From NCBI GenBank assembly GCA_016713725.1, contig JADJOO010000003.1:248001-312000 (forward strand): DNA of 64,000 nt, read 5' to 3'. Both the position numbers and the translations under genes were made by a program. Under the pieces are notes generated by a model that was not told where the DNA came from, made no database searches, and worked only from the letters and a program-made list of their open reading frames with translations. This document shows, piece by piece, positions 54,532 through 63,320 of this stretch (positions within the stretch are counted from its first letter, which is position 1; the number at the start of each line of letters is the position of its first letter). The DNA comes from Pseudomonadota bacterium. Lineage in GTDB: Bacteria; Pseudomonadota; Gammaproteobacteria; Steroidobacterales; Steroidobacteraceae.

Positions 54532-56220
54532 TTGAACGAACCGACGCCATACGTGTCCTCTTGCCCCTGGCGATCGTCATCGATCCTGCTGATCGCTCTC
54601 GTGCTGGCGAGCTGCGGCGGCGGAGGCGGTGGTGGTTCCGGCGGCGAGCCTCCACCTCCGCCTCCGCCACCCCCGCCACCGCAGGAGCCGCCGGTCTTCA
54701 CGACGGCTACCGCAGTCCGGGTGACTGGGCCAACTCCCTTCAGTGCCAACTGCCTGGTCGTGCCGGCGGGCGCGACCGCGTATGCGAATGCGGAAGTTGA
54801 ATCGCATCTCGCTATGGATCCCTCCAATCCGAACCACCTTGTCGCCGCGTGGCAGCAGGACCGCTTGTCGGACGGTGGCGCACGCGGCCTGGCAACTTCG
54901 GTTTCGGTCGACGGCGGTGCCACCTGGAGCACGCCCCAGGCTTCGCCGTTCACGCAGTGTGCGGGCGGCGTGTTTGCCCGCGCGTCCGATCCGTGGGTTG
55001 CCGTCAGCAGTTCCACCGCCCTGCAGATCGGCATTGCCTTCACCGGCACGGCGCTCGCGGTCGGTGCACGCAGTGCAGTGCTGGTGAGTCGCTCCACTGA
55101 TGGCGGTGCCTCCTGGGGTCCGGCAATTTCCCTCATCGATGACGACGGCACGCGGTTCTTCAACGACAAGGAAAGCCTCACCATCGATTCGACGGACTCG
55201 AGCCACGTGTACGCCGTCTGGGATCGTCTCGACCCGAGCGAGCGCGGCGTCACGCTGCTCGCGCGTTCGACGGACGGCGGCGTGAACTGGTCGCCGCCGG
55301 TGCCGGTCTACGACCCGGGCGCAGGACGACAGACCATCGGGAACGTGGCAGTGACGACGCCGGATGGCGCGGTGCACGTCTTCTTCACCGAGCTGGGCCC
55401 CGCGGCTGGCAACCCCGCGGTCATCGAAGGCAACCTCGCCGTCATCCGGTCGACCGACAAGGGCGTTACCTGGTCGGCGCCGACGCGCATCGCGCAGCTG
55501 CTTGCAGTCGGAACGCGCGTCCCGTTGCAGACGTCGATCACGGTGCGGGCCGGTGAAGTCCTGGGTGCCTTCGCGGCCAGCCCTGCCGACGGCACGCTGT
55601 ACGCGGCCTGGCAGGACTCGCGCTTCACGGGTGGGGCGCACGACGTGATCGTGCTCGCGCGCTCGACCGACGGCGGCAGCACCTGGAGCGCGCCGGTCCG
55701 CGTCAGTGCCAACGTCGCAGTTCCCGCGTTCACCCCGACACTCGCCGTCCTGCCGAGCGGCCTGGTCGGCGTGACCTATTACGATTTTCGCCAGGCCGGC
55801 ACGCCGACCTTCCAACCCACCGATTTCTGGCTGGCCGTATCCCGCGACGGCACGGCCTGGCGCGAGACGCGACTCGCCGGCAACTTCGACCTGCTCGACG
55901 CCCCGAACGCCAACGGCCTGTTCGTCGGCGACTACCAGGGATTGACCGGGGACGGGTCGACCTTCGTTGCCTCGTATGCCCGCACCAACACGGGTGATAA
56001 CGCGAACCGCACTGACGTGTTTGCGGATCGGGTCGACGGCGATGCGATCGCAACGAGCAGCATGGTGGCCGGCAGTGCCGCGCAGAAGACCGCGGTGCCG
56101 GCGTGGACCAGGAGCGCGGGTGAGCGGGTGGCCGATCACCTGGCCACGATACGTGAGCGTCGCAGCGCGAAATGGCGCGCGTGGCGTGAGACTCAGCCGC
56201 AGCCGTCACCGCAGCAGTGA
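54532..56220 (+). CDS. BNR-repeat sialidase-like lipoprotein
   Basis: A 562-residue protein with a lipoprotein signal (ILLIALVLASC, lipobox LASC), a poly-Gly then poly-Pro linker, and a six-bladed propeller with Asp-box repeats: SVDGGATWSTP, STDGGASWGP, STDGGVNWSPP, STDKGVTWSAP, STDGGSTWSAP. Asp boxes occur in sialidases and many other sugar-binding or structural propellers, so enzymatic activity is unproven; I did not find the Arg triad of sialidases. The TTG start at 54532 is chosen because GGGAGGAG lies just upstream. Confidence 0.83.
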   Translation: MNEPTPYVSSCPWRSSSILLIALVLASCGGGGGGGSGGEPPPPPPPPPPPQEPPVFTTATAVRVTGPTPFSANCLVVPAGATAYANAEVESHLAMDPSNPNHLVAAWQQDRLSDGGARGLATSVSVDGGATWSTPQASPFTQCAGGVFARASDPWVAVSSSTALQIGIAFTGTALAVGARSAVLVSRSTDGGASWGPAISLIDDDGTRFFNDKESLTIDSTDSSHVYAVWDRLDPSERGVTLLARSTDGGVNWSPPVPVYDPGAGRQTIGNVAVTTPDGAVHVFFTELGPAAGNPAVIEGNLAVIRSTDKGVTWSAPTRIAQLLAVGTRVPLQTSITVRAGEVLGAFAASPADGTLYAAWQDSRFTGGAHDVIVLARSTDGGSTWSAPVRVSANVAVPAFTPTLAVLPSGLVGVTYYDFRQAGTPTFQPTDFWLAVSRDGTAWRETRLAGNFDLLDAPNANGLFVGDYQGLTGDGSTFVASYARTNTGDNANRTDVFADRVDGDAIATSSMVAGSAAQKTAVPAWTRSAGERVADHLATIRERRSAKWRAWRETQPQPSPQQ

Positions 56221-56245
56221 TTGCTGTGCGGGGGATAAAAGTCTG

Positions 56246-57562
56246 ATGAGTAAACGTACGACGACTTCTTGCCTGGTGCTGGCGTGCCTGGCCCTTGCCG
56301 GGCCCGCCCAGGCCGGCCCTGCGCCCGAGACGCTGGCCCCATCTGCCACCGGCGCCGCCACGCTCCGCTGCGGCGCCCTGATCGACGGCAAGTCGGCGAC
56401 ACCGAAGCGCGACGTGGCGATCCGCATCGAGAAAGGCCGCATCGTGTCCGTAGGCGCGTTCGCTCCGAATGCAGCGGGCACGGTGATCGACCGCTCGCAG
56501 GACACCTGCCTGCCGGGCCTCATCGACGCGCACGCCCACGTGCTGATCAAGACCGACGACTACCAGGTCGACCACCTGCGGCGTTCGTCCGGCTACAAGG
56601 CCCTGCGCGGCCTGAACGTGGTGCAGGAAATGCTGCGATCCGGGTGGACGACGGTCCGCATCCTCGGCGACGCCGACGTGGCCTACGCGCATCTCGACGT
56701 GCGCACCGCGATCCAGGAGGGCCTGTTCACCGGTCCCCGGCTGACCGGCGCGGGACACTACTTCTCGATCACCGGCGGCGGGGGCGACCTGAACTTTCTC
56801 GGCCCCGAGCACCAGGTGGTGGCGGACGGTCTCGTCGTCGACGGCGTGGATGCGGTGCGCAAGGCGGTCCGCGAGGAGATCAAGCACGGCAGCGACTGGA
56901 TCAAGGTGCTGGCGAGCGGCGCGATGATGTCGGCCGGCAACGATCCCAACCGCGCGCACTTCAGTCCCGACGAACTGGCAGCGATCGTCGATGAAGCGTC
57001 GCGCCTCGGCGTGCCGGTCGCGGCACATGCGCATTCGGCGGCGGGCATCAAGGCATCGGTCCTGGCCGGTGCGCGCACCATCGAGCACGGCACGTTCATG
57101 GACGACGAAAGCATCAAGCTTATGAAGGAGAAGGGCGTCTACCTCGTGCCGACACTCTACGTCGGCGACTACTACCTCAACGAGCAGCCAGGCAGCGAAG
57201 CGCAAGCCAAGATGAACGAACTGACGCGCAAGTACCGCGCGCAGCACATCGCGGCCGTCGGCAGAGCGATCAAGGCGGGCGTGAACGTCACCGTCGGCAC
57301 GGACTACGTCGGTTTCCCCGTCAAACAGGGAGTGCGCGAGCTCGGATTGCTGGTCGAGGCGGGCATGACACCGATGCAGGCGATCCAGGCCGCCACGCGC
57401 GTGAACGCGGAACTGCTCGGCTGGCAGGACCACGTCGGTACCGTCGAGGCAGGCAGGCTCGCCGACATCATCGCGGTGCCTGGCGATCCGTTGCAGAATC
57501 TCGCCGTGCTGGAGAAGGTGTCGTTCGTGATGCTCGGCGGACGAGAGGTCTCGAAGCCATGA
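56246..57562 (+). CDS. exported amidohydrolase family protein
   Basis: A 438-residue metal-dependent hydrolase with a signal peptide (LVLACLALAGPAQA). Motifs are LPGLIDAHAHVLIK (metal HxH), DWIKVLASGAMMS (likely bridging Lys), AAHAHSAAGIKASVLAGARTIEHGTFMD and VGTDYVGFP (metal Asp). It is of the imidazolonepropionase/prolidase-like group; the substrate is unknown. It begins 25 bp after the propeller gene and overlaps the Rieske-flavodoxin gene by 4 bp (ATGA). Confidence 0.9.
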   Translation: MSKRTTTSCLVLACLALAGPAQAGPAPETLAPSATGAATLRCGALIDGKSATPKRDVAIRIEKGRIVSVGAFAPNAAGTVIDRSQDTCLPGLIDAHAHVLIKTDDYQVDHLRRSSGYKALRGLNVVQEMLRSGWTTVRILGDADVAYAHLDVRTAIQEGLFTGPRLTGAGHYFSITGGGGDLNFLGPEHQVVADGLVVDGVDAVRKAVREEIKHGSDWIKVLASGAMMSAGNDPNRAHFSPDELAAIVDEASRLGVPVAAHAHSAAGIKASVLAGARTIEHGTFMDDESIKLMKEKGVYLVPTLYVGDYYLNEQPGSEAQAKMNELTRKYRAQHIAAVGRAIKAGVNVTVGTDYVGFPVKQGVRELGLLVEAGMTPMQAIQAATRVNAELLGWQDHVGTVEAGRLADIIAVPGDPLQNLAVLEKVSFVMLGGREVSKP

Positions 57563-58632
57563 CGACGGAGACGAAGACCGTGCACGACGCGTGGACCGAC
57601 GTCGGCGCAGCCGATGAACTGGCCGCCCGGCCACTGCAGCAGGTGCTGCTCGGGCGCAAGAAAATCGCGCTCGCCTGCAAGGACGGCGAGTTCGCCGCGA
57701 TCTCCGGCGTCTGCAACCACGCCGGGGGGCCGCTCGGCGAGGGCAAGCTCGACGGCGACTACGTCGTCTGCCCGTGGCACTACTGGAAGTTCCACTGCCG
57801 TACCGGCGAGGGCGAGCCCGGGTACGAGGACGACCGTGTTCCGGCCCACGACGTGCGCGTCGAGAACGGACGCGTGCTGGTCAATCCGCAGGCCCGCACG
57901 AAGCGGGGCCGCTTGCCCCATCCGCCGCACCCCCTGGCCCGCACACCGCAGCGCGAGCCGGGCCCGATCCGCGTGCTGGGTCTCTCCACGACGGCCATGA
58001 CGGCGGCCCACCCGCGCTACAGCACATCCGAGGACCTGCTGCTGCATGCGCTGCACGACGCCACGACCCGCCACGGCTGCGAGACCCAGCTGCTGCGCAT
58101 CCGCGACCTCAATTTCCGCGAGTGCGAGGGGTTCTACTCGAAGGCGTCGCGCGCGTGCACGTGGCCGTGCTCGATCACGCAGATGGATGCCGACGACCAG
58201 ATGGATCGCGTGTACGAAGGCGTCGTGCACTGGGCCGACGTGATCCTGGTGGCCACGCCGATCCGCTGGGGCGGGGCGAGCAGCCTGTACTACAAGATGG
58301 TCGAGCGGATGAACTGCATCCAGAACCAGGAGACGGTCGCCGGCAGGCACCTGCTGCGCAACAAGGTGGCGGGCTTCATCATCACCGGCGGGCAGGACAA
58401 CGTGCAGGGCGTTGCGGGCCAGCTGCTCGGGTTCTTTGCCGAGGTCGGCTGCCAGTTCCCGCAGTTCCCCTACGTCGCGCACACCCGCGGCTGGAGCGCG
58501 GAGGACATGGAGAACAACGAGAAGTTCGTGCAGAACTCCGCGTCACTGCACGAAGGCGCCGCCAAACTGATCCAGCGCTGCGTCGAGATGGCACAGGTCA
58601 TGATCAGGGCTCGCTCGGCGAGGGCGCGCTGA
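57559..58632 (+). CDS. fusion of Rieske [2Fe-2S] domain and NAD(P)H-dependent FMN reductase
   Basis: A 357-residue two-domain protein. Residues about 8-110 are a Rieske ferredoxin-like domain with the cluster ligands in CNHAGGPLGEG and CPWHYWKF. A Pro/Arg linker follows, and about 137-345 is a flavodoxin-like NADPH-dependent FMN reductase domain (IRVLGLSTTAMTAAHPRYSTSEDLLLHAL, VLVATPIRWGGASSLYYKMVERM, VAGFIITGGQDNVQGV). The layout suggests electron flow from NAD(P)H via FMN to the cluster within one chain. Translation is coupled to the amidohydrolase. Confidence 0.87.
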   Translation: MTTETKTVHDAWTDVGAADELAARPLQQVLLGRKKIALACKDGEFAAISGVCNHAGGPLGEGKLDGDYVVCPWHYWKFHCRTGEGEPGYEDDRVPAHDVRVENGRVLVNPQARTKRGRLPHPPHPLARTPQREPGPIRVLGLSTTAMTAAHPRYSTSEDLLLHALHDATTRHGCETQLLRIRDLNFRECEGFYSKASRACTWPCSITQMDADDQMDRVYEGVVHWADVILVATPIRWGGASSLYYKMVERMNCIQNQETVAGRHLLRNKVAGFIITGGQDNVQGVAGQLLGFFAEVGCQFPQFPYVAHTRGWSAEDMENNEKFVQNSASLHEGAAKLIQRCVEMAQVMIRARSARAR

Positions 58633-58717
58633 TCCGTGGTGGACGCAAGGGCCACCGGCTGGAGTCACCGCCGGTGACATTTCCCGACGCGGCACCGATC
58701 GCGGACGAATAGCCGCG

Positions 58718-59413
58718 CTACGCCTCCGCAGCCGCCTGCAGGCGCTGCCGCAACCACCGCGCCACGTCGGCGATCTCTGCCATGCACACTGAATGCTCCA
58801 TCGGGTACTCGTGCCATTCCGGCTGGTAACCATGCGCCTGGAGTTCGTTGCGCGCCTCGAGACCCATGGCGATCGGCACGACCGGATCGCTGCGGCCATG
58901 GCACAGCAGGATCGGCACGTCCGAATTCGCGGCGGATCTTTCCGCGGCGAGCGTCTCCGGAAAGGGCAGGTAGCACGACATGGCGAGGATGCCCGCCAGT
59001 CGCTCGGGATGGCGCAGGCCCGCATACAACGCGACGGCGCCCCCTTGCGAGAACCCCGCCAGCACCACGCGGGAGGCCTCGATACCCCGCTGCCGTTCAC
59101 GATCGATGCAGTCCGCAACCCGGCGCGCGGATTCGACGGTACCGGAGATGTCCGCCCGCCCGGTCGGAGTGAACGACTTGATGTCGTACCAGGCACGCAT
59201 CACGAACCCGTTGTTCACCGTGACCGGCCGCCGCGGTGCGTGCGGAAACACGAAGCGCACGGGGAGCGAGTCTGGCAAGCCGATCTCGTCGACGATCGGC
59301 ACGAAGTCGTGGCCGTCGGCGCCGAGACCGTGCAGCAATATCACCGAGGCCACCGCAGGCGCCAGTGGCGACAGCGTGACCTCGAAGTCGGTCTCGTCCC
59401 GCAGGTATTTCAT
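58718..59413 (-). CDS. carboxylesterase/phospholipase (Abhydrolase_2)
   Basis: A 231-residue cytoplasmic alpha/beta hydrolase: VILLHGLGADGHDFVPIVDEI, nucleophile GFSQGGAVALYAGL, acid HGRSDPVVP and catalytic His in YPMEHSVCMAEI. It matches the EstB-type carboxylesterases in length and motifs. The ATG at 59413 gives MKYLRDETDFEV, the usual start; the frame is open upstream, but with low-complexity sequence. Confidence 0.93.
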   Translation of the reverse strand: MKYLRDETDFEVTLSPLAPAVASVILLHGLGADGHDFVPIVDEIGLPDSLPVRFVFPHAPRRPVTVNNGFVMRAWYDIKSFTPTGRADISGTVESARRVADCIDRERQRGIEASRVVLAGFSQGGAVALYAGLRHPERLAGILAMSCYLPFPETLAAERSAANSDVPILLCHGRSDPVVPIAMGLEARNELQAHGYQPEWHEYPMEHSVCMAEIADVARWLRQRLQAAAEA

Positions 59414-59586
59414 GCCCGCCAAGATACACTGCCGGAGCGACTGGGAGCACGACCATGACAGCACGCGGCATCGAATGCGTGGCCGCGTAGGTATTGAGCC
59501 TGTTGCAGTCGAAGCAGGCCTGCGTGACCCTAGCAATGGGGCTGTCGCATTGGAGGAGCTACGCACTGCGTGTGGGGTGAATCCGG

Positions 59587-60528
59587 ATGCATCGCATAGA
59601 CCCGGCCGCGTTGCGGAAATTGCGGGAGCAGCTGGAGCAGGCTGTGCGCGATCATGCCCACTGGCGCGAGAGGCTCCTCCGCTCGATCGTCTGCCGGATG
59701 CCGTGCGATCCGCGGGACCTCGATGAGAGTGCCCATCGCCTGTGTCGCTTTGGCCAGTGGTATTACGAGCAGGCATCGGTTGAACTCTGGGAGCAGCCGG
59801 CGTTCGCGGCAATCGAGACGGAACACAAAAGGCTGCACCAGATCGCGGCGCAAATGCTGCGTGAGGCGGGCGCCGGTGAGCCGGTTTCGCGTGAAGGCTA
59901 TGACGACTTCGTGACCGGCGGCGAGCGCCTGGCCCTGGAACTGGATACGTTGCGGCATGCGATCGCGGGATCGCTGCGGGACCGCGATGCGTTGACCGGG
60001 GCCCACGGCCGCATCGAGATGCTGCCTACGTTGCGCGAGTGGCGCGAGCTGGCCCGCCGCGACGTGCAGCAGTGCTGCATCGCTTTCATGGACCTCGACC
60101 ATCTGAAGGAGATCAACGACAGGCACGGTCACGGCGTCGGCGACCAGGTGCTGGCCGGCGTGGTGCAACAACTCACGGAACACCTGCGACCGTACGACAA
60201 GGTGTTTCGCTACGGCGGCGACGAGTTCCTGATCTCGCTGCCCGGGGCCGACCTGGAAATCGGGAAGAAGGTGATCGGTCACATTCGCGAGCAGATCGCC
60301 GCAGCGACCGTGGTCACGAGTCCCGACGGCCATGCAATTTCCACGACGGCGTCCTTCGGGCTCGCATTGCTGGAGCCGGACATCAGCGTGGAGGAGTCCA
60401 TCGACAGGGCCGATAAGGCGTTGCTGGTCGCCAAGGCCGCCGGGCGCAATCGCGTCTGCAGCTGGGATCCGGCGGTCACGACCAGCACTCTGCTGCGGCG
60501 AATGATGCAGGACGGCGAGGCGGGGTGA
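59587..60528 (+). CDS. dgcZ: diguanylate cyclase with N-terminal CZB zinc-sensing domain (DgcZ-like)
   Basis: A 313-residue protein that makes cyclic di-GMP. Residues about 10-125 form a CZB domain: His23 in DHAHW, Cys53 in HRLCRFGQWY, and His80 and His84 in EHKRLHQ match the 3His/1Cys zinc site of E. coli DgcZ. The GGDEF domain follows (DALTGAHGR, FMDLDHLKEINDRHGHGVGD, RYGGDEFLISL). RxxD (RPYD), the product-inhibition site, lies five residues before GGDEF. By analogy zinc should repress activity; that is an inference. Confidence 0.92.
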   Translation: MHRIDPAALRKLREQLEQAVRDHAHWRERLLRSIVCRMPCDPRDLDESAHRLCRFGQWYYEQASVELWEQPAFAAIETEHKRLHQIAAQMLREAGAGEPVSREGYDDFVTGGERLALELDTLRHAIAGSLRDRDALTGAHGRIEMLPTLREWRELARRDVQQCCIAFMDLDHLKEINDRHGHGVGDQVLAGVVQQLTEHLRPYDKVFRYGGDEFLISLPGADLEIGKKVIGHIREQIAAATVVTSPDGHAISTTASFGLALLEPDISVEESIDRADKALLVAKAAGRNRVCSWDPAVTTSTLLRRMMQDGEAG

Positions 60529-60553
60529 GGCGAGTGGCGACGGTCGCCGGGTG

Positions 60554-60679
60554 TCAATTCGGCGGCGGTGGCGTCTCGTCCTTTTTCTGCTGCCGGCGCT
60601 GCTGTTTTTCTTCGCGCTTCTTCTTCGCGGCCTCTTCGCGCTGCTTCTTCTGCTGTGAATAATTCGGGGGCTTGGCCAT
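60554..60679 (-). CDS. 41-residue Lys/Gln/Glu/Arg-rich small protein
   Basis: On the minus strand an ATG opens a 42-codon frame starting MAKPPNYSQQKKQREEAAKK and ending in KDETPPPPN. It is highly charged and probably one helix, with a proline tail. Small proteins starting MAKPPNY are familiar to me from related gammaproteobacteria, but with no function. The AAG/CAG/GAA pattern and the lack of any other gene in the gap support it. Confidence 0.65.
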   Translation of the reverse strand: MAKPPNYSQQKKQREEAAKKKREEKQQRRQQKKDETPPPPN

Positions 60680-60831
60680 GGAGTCTCTGTCCTCGTTGGT
60701 GACGATGGGGCAGGTTAACGGTTAACGGCCCTTACTTACAGCGGTGCTGCCCAGTCGCCGAGGCGGGGTGCGACGAAATCTGCGCCGGACCCAGCAGAAT
60801 TCAGCCCCCGAGTCGCTGACCATACCCTCGT

Positions 60832-61218
60832 TCAGCCCCTGTCCCAGTACGCCGCCTTGTCCGGGAGCACCCAGCGCACGCCGCCGCGCGGGTCGTCGCG
60901 ATCACCCTCGTAGCGCGGGATCAAATGCAAGTGCACGTGCGGCACCGTCTGGCCGGCGGCGGCGCCATCGTTGATGCCGATGTTGTAGCCCGCGGGACCG
61001 AACTGCCGCTGGAGTTCGTCGCGGGCGGCGGCCAGCAGCAACATCAGGTCGGCGCGCTCTGCGTCCGTGACTTCGAAGAACGACGCCACGTGCCGCCTGG
61101 GGAGGATCAGCGTGTGACCGGGCGAGACCGGGAAGCCGTCGCGAATGACGACTGCGTGCTCGCTCTTCAGCGCGAAGCGATCGGCAGACAGGCTGCAAAA
61201 GGGGCAGGGTGGAATCAC
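60832..61218 (-). CDS. HIT family nucleotide hydrolase/transferase
   Basis: A 128-residue histidine-triad protein with CPFCSLSADR at the start and the HIT motif HVHLHLIP near residue 98. HIT proteins hydrolyse adenosine phosphoramidates or dinucleotides. The start is GTG at 61218, overlapping the stop codon of the tyrosine phenol-lyase gene (GTGA), so the two are translationally coupled. Confidence 0.92.
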   Translation of the reverse strand: MIPPCPFCSLSADRFALKSEHAVVIRDGFPVSPGHTLILPRRHVASFFEVTDAERADLMLLLAAARDELQRQFGPAGYNIGINDGAAAGQTVPHVHLHLIPRYEGDRDDPRGGVRWVLPDKAAYWDRG

Positions 61219-62639
61219 TGCGGCTCCGGTGGGAGCGGCTCGAACCGCGCCTGGAAGAACCGCAGGTAGCGCGGCTCGTGGGCCATCCTGAGACCGCGTG
61301 CCGTGTCGCGCTCGTCGAACACGGCAGCCGCCGACTCCGCGACGATGTCCATGTGCGCCTGCGTGTAGACCCGGCGCGGAATGGTCAGCCGGACGAGTTC
61401 GAGGGCGGGGTAGTGGTGTTCGCCGGTGGCGGCGTCGCGGCCGGCCGAGACGATGCCGCGCTCCATCGCGCGAACGCCGGCATCCTCGTACAGGTTTGCC
61501 GCGAGCGTCTGCGCAGGGAAGTCATCCTGGCGGATGTGCGGGTAGAACGCCCTGGCGTCGAGATAGACCGCGTGCCCGCCGATCGGCCGCACCACCGGCA
61601 CGCCCATGTCGATCAGCTTGTGGCCGAGGTACTCCACCTGCCCGACGCGAGCGTGGATGTGCTCGTCGTCGACCGATTCGACGATGCCGCGTGCCATCGC
61701 CTCCATGTCCCGGCCGGCCATGCCGCCGTACGTGTGCAGGCCTTCGTACACGACAACCAGGTTGCTGGCTTCCTCGAACAGCTGCGGGTCGTTCAGTGCC
61801 AGCCAGCCGCCGATGTTGACCAGCGCGTCCTTCTTGCCGCTCATGGTGCAGCCGTCGGTGTAGCTGCAGTACTCGAGCAGGATCTCGGCCACCGGCTTGT
61901 CGCGATAGCCCGCCTCGCGTTGCTGGATGAAGTAGGCGTTCTCGACCGCGCGCGTGGCATCGAGCATCACGCGGATGCCGTGGCGGGCCGTCAGCTCGCG
62001 CACCGCCCGCGTGTTCGCCATCGACATCGGCTGGCCGCCGGCCATGTTCACCGTGCCCGCGATGCAGACATACGGTATGCGGTCGGCGCCCACACGCTGG
62101 ATCAGCGCCTCGAGTGCGCCCAGGTCGACGTTGCCCTTGAACGGGCTCTCGTCGGTCGGGTCGTGGGCCTCCGGCACGATCACGTCGACAAAGGTGCCGC
62201 CCGCCAGTTCCTGGTGCAGCCGCGTCGTGGTGAAGTACATGTTGCCGGGCACGTAGTCGCCGGGCTTGATCAGGATGCGCGACAGCAGGTTCTCGGCGCC
62301 GCGGCCCTGGTGGGTCGGGACGATGTAGCGGTAGCCGTAGTGCTGCCGGATCGCCGCTTCGAGGTTGTAGAAGTTGCGGCTGCCGGCATAGGCCTCGTCG
62401 CCCATCATCATGCCGGCCCACTGCCAGTCGCTCATCGCGCTGGTGCCGCTGTCGGTCAGCAGGTCGATGTAGACGTCCTCGGAGCGCAGCAGGAACGTGT
62501 TGTAGCCCGCGTCGAGGATGGCCCGCGCACGCTCGGCGCGCGTCATCATCTTGATGGGCTCGACCACCTTGACCTTCCAGGGTTCGGCCCACGAGCGGTG
62601 CGCAGGGCGGCGGTGACGGGTTTCGGGCGAGTCGGTCAT
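61215..62639 (-). CDS. tpl: tyrosine phenol-lyase (beta-tyrosinase)
   Basis: This PLP enzyme cleaves L-tyrosine to phenol, pyruvate and ammonia. The 474-residue protein follows TPL rather than tryptophanase: YNTFLLRSEDVYIDLLTDSGTSAMS, WAGMMMGDEAYAGS, PTHQGRGAENLLS, GNMYFTTTR, the PLP lysine in TMSGKKDALVNIGG, and VRAMERGIVSAGRD. The Arg in that last motif matches the TPL-specific Arg381, where tryptophanase has another residue. The ATG at 62639 gives normal length; the frame runs to 62777. Coupled to a HIT gene. Confidence 0.9.
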   Translation of the reverse strand: MTDSPETRHRRPAHRSWAEPWKVKVVEPIKMMTRAERARAILDAGYNTFLLRSEDVYIDLLTDSGTSAMSDWQWAGMMMGDEAYAGSRNFYNLEAAIRQHYGYRYIVPTHQGRGAENLLSRILIKPGDYVPGNMYFTTTRLHQELAGGTFVDVIVPEAHDPTDESPFKGNVDLGALEALIQRVGADRIPYVCIAGTVNMAGGQPMSMANTRAVRELTARHGIRVMLDATRAVENAYFIQQREAGYRDKPVAEILLEYCSYTDGCTMSGKKDALVNIGGWLALNDPQLFEEASNLVVVYEGLHTYGGMAGRDMEAMARGIVESVDDEHIHARVGQVEYLGHKLIDMGVPVVRPIGGHAVYLDARAFYPHIRQDDFPAQTLAANLYEDAGVRAMERGIVSAGRDAATGEHHYPALELVRLTIPRRVYTQAHMDIVAESAAAVFDERDTARGLRMAHEPRYLRFFQARFEPLPPEPQ

Positions 62640-62972
62640 GGCGACGCGAACTCCTCTGGACGTGTCGAAAACGGCAAGGATGTTGCCCCGGCCCGCGTCG
62701 AGGAAGCCGTGCATGTACGGATCCTCGTGGATGGGCAAGAGCGCGATGAGGGACGCGATCCTGAACCAGGCGGACATGCTCGTGACGTCACCGCGTCTGC
62801 GGATGAACCAACACTGGCATCGCTATCGACGTTTCAGCTGAAACTCTCAATCTCGTTTTGACGATGTGCTCGCCTGGACGTTCGCGCCAATGTCGCCGTA
62901 TCCGGCAGATATGCATCAGCCGAAATGCCGGTGCAGTCGCAGTGTCGTGGAAACCCACTGTGACCGCGCTCC
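62640..62972. other. 333-bp gap without a recognised gene
   Basis: This gap lies between the start of tyrosine phenol-lyase (minus) and the DUF6883 gene (plus). It should hold both promoters. The stretch from about 62820 is less GC-rich than most of the window. I find no clear promoter boxes, repeat or RNA in it. Confidence 0.5.
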
Positions 62973-63320
62973 ATGCAGCTTCCACACATCGAAGACGCGC
63001 ACGTCCCCGATTCGAAGATCTCGGACTATCTGCTGGCCGATGATCACCCGACTGGCCGCAGCAGAGCGCACTTCTTCCGCAACTTGGGATTTCAAAAAGA
63101 CCGACCTGCCGCGCTGCGTCGTGCCTTGCTTCAACATGCGGCAGGTAATGAGGTAAGCTCAATTCAGCAGACGTCGTTTGGAGCCAAGTACCTGATTGAC
63201 GGTCGTATTTCAGGGCCGAACGGTGATTCGGCGGGAATTCGCAGCATTTGGTTCATCGGGGCCGGAGAGTGCGGCCCGAGGCTTATCACGGCATACCCGT
63301 TGCGAGGCGTGACGAAATGA
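62973..63320 (+). CDS. DUF6883 domain protein
   Basis: A 115-residue protein with the layout of the DUF6883 family: MQLPHIEDAHVPDSKISDYLL, then HPTGRSRAHFFRNLGF, ALRRALLQHAAGNEV and a C-terminal FGAKYLIDGRI... IRSIWFI... RLITAYPL. The family is often found next to DUF4926 genes and is also seen as a C-terminal domain of larger secreted proteins, as toxins are; its activity is not established. It overlaps the DUF4926 gene by 4 bp (ATGA). Base composition is less GC-rich than its neighbours, which suggests transfer. Confidence 0.78.
   Translation: MQLPHIEDAHVPDSKISDYLLADDHPTGRSRAHFFRNLGFQKDRPAALRRALLQHAAGNEVSSIQQTSFGAKYLIDGRISGPNGDSAGIRSIWFIGAGECGPRLITAYPLRGVTK

Noticed and set aside
54532..56220. 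A true sialidase
   Set aside because: Asp boxes show only the propeller fold. The catalytic Arg triad, Tyr and Glu of sialidases could not be placed, so only sialidase-like is claimed.
61215..62639. Tryptophanase as the identity of the beta-eliminating lyase
   Set aside because: The residues around the active site (WAGMMMGDEAYAGS, GNMYFTTTR, AMERGI with the TPL-type Arg) follow tyrosine phenol-lyase.
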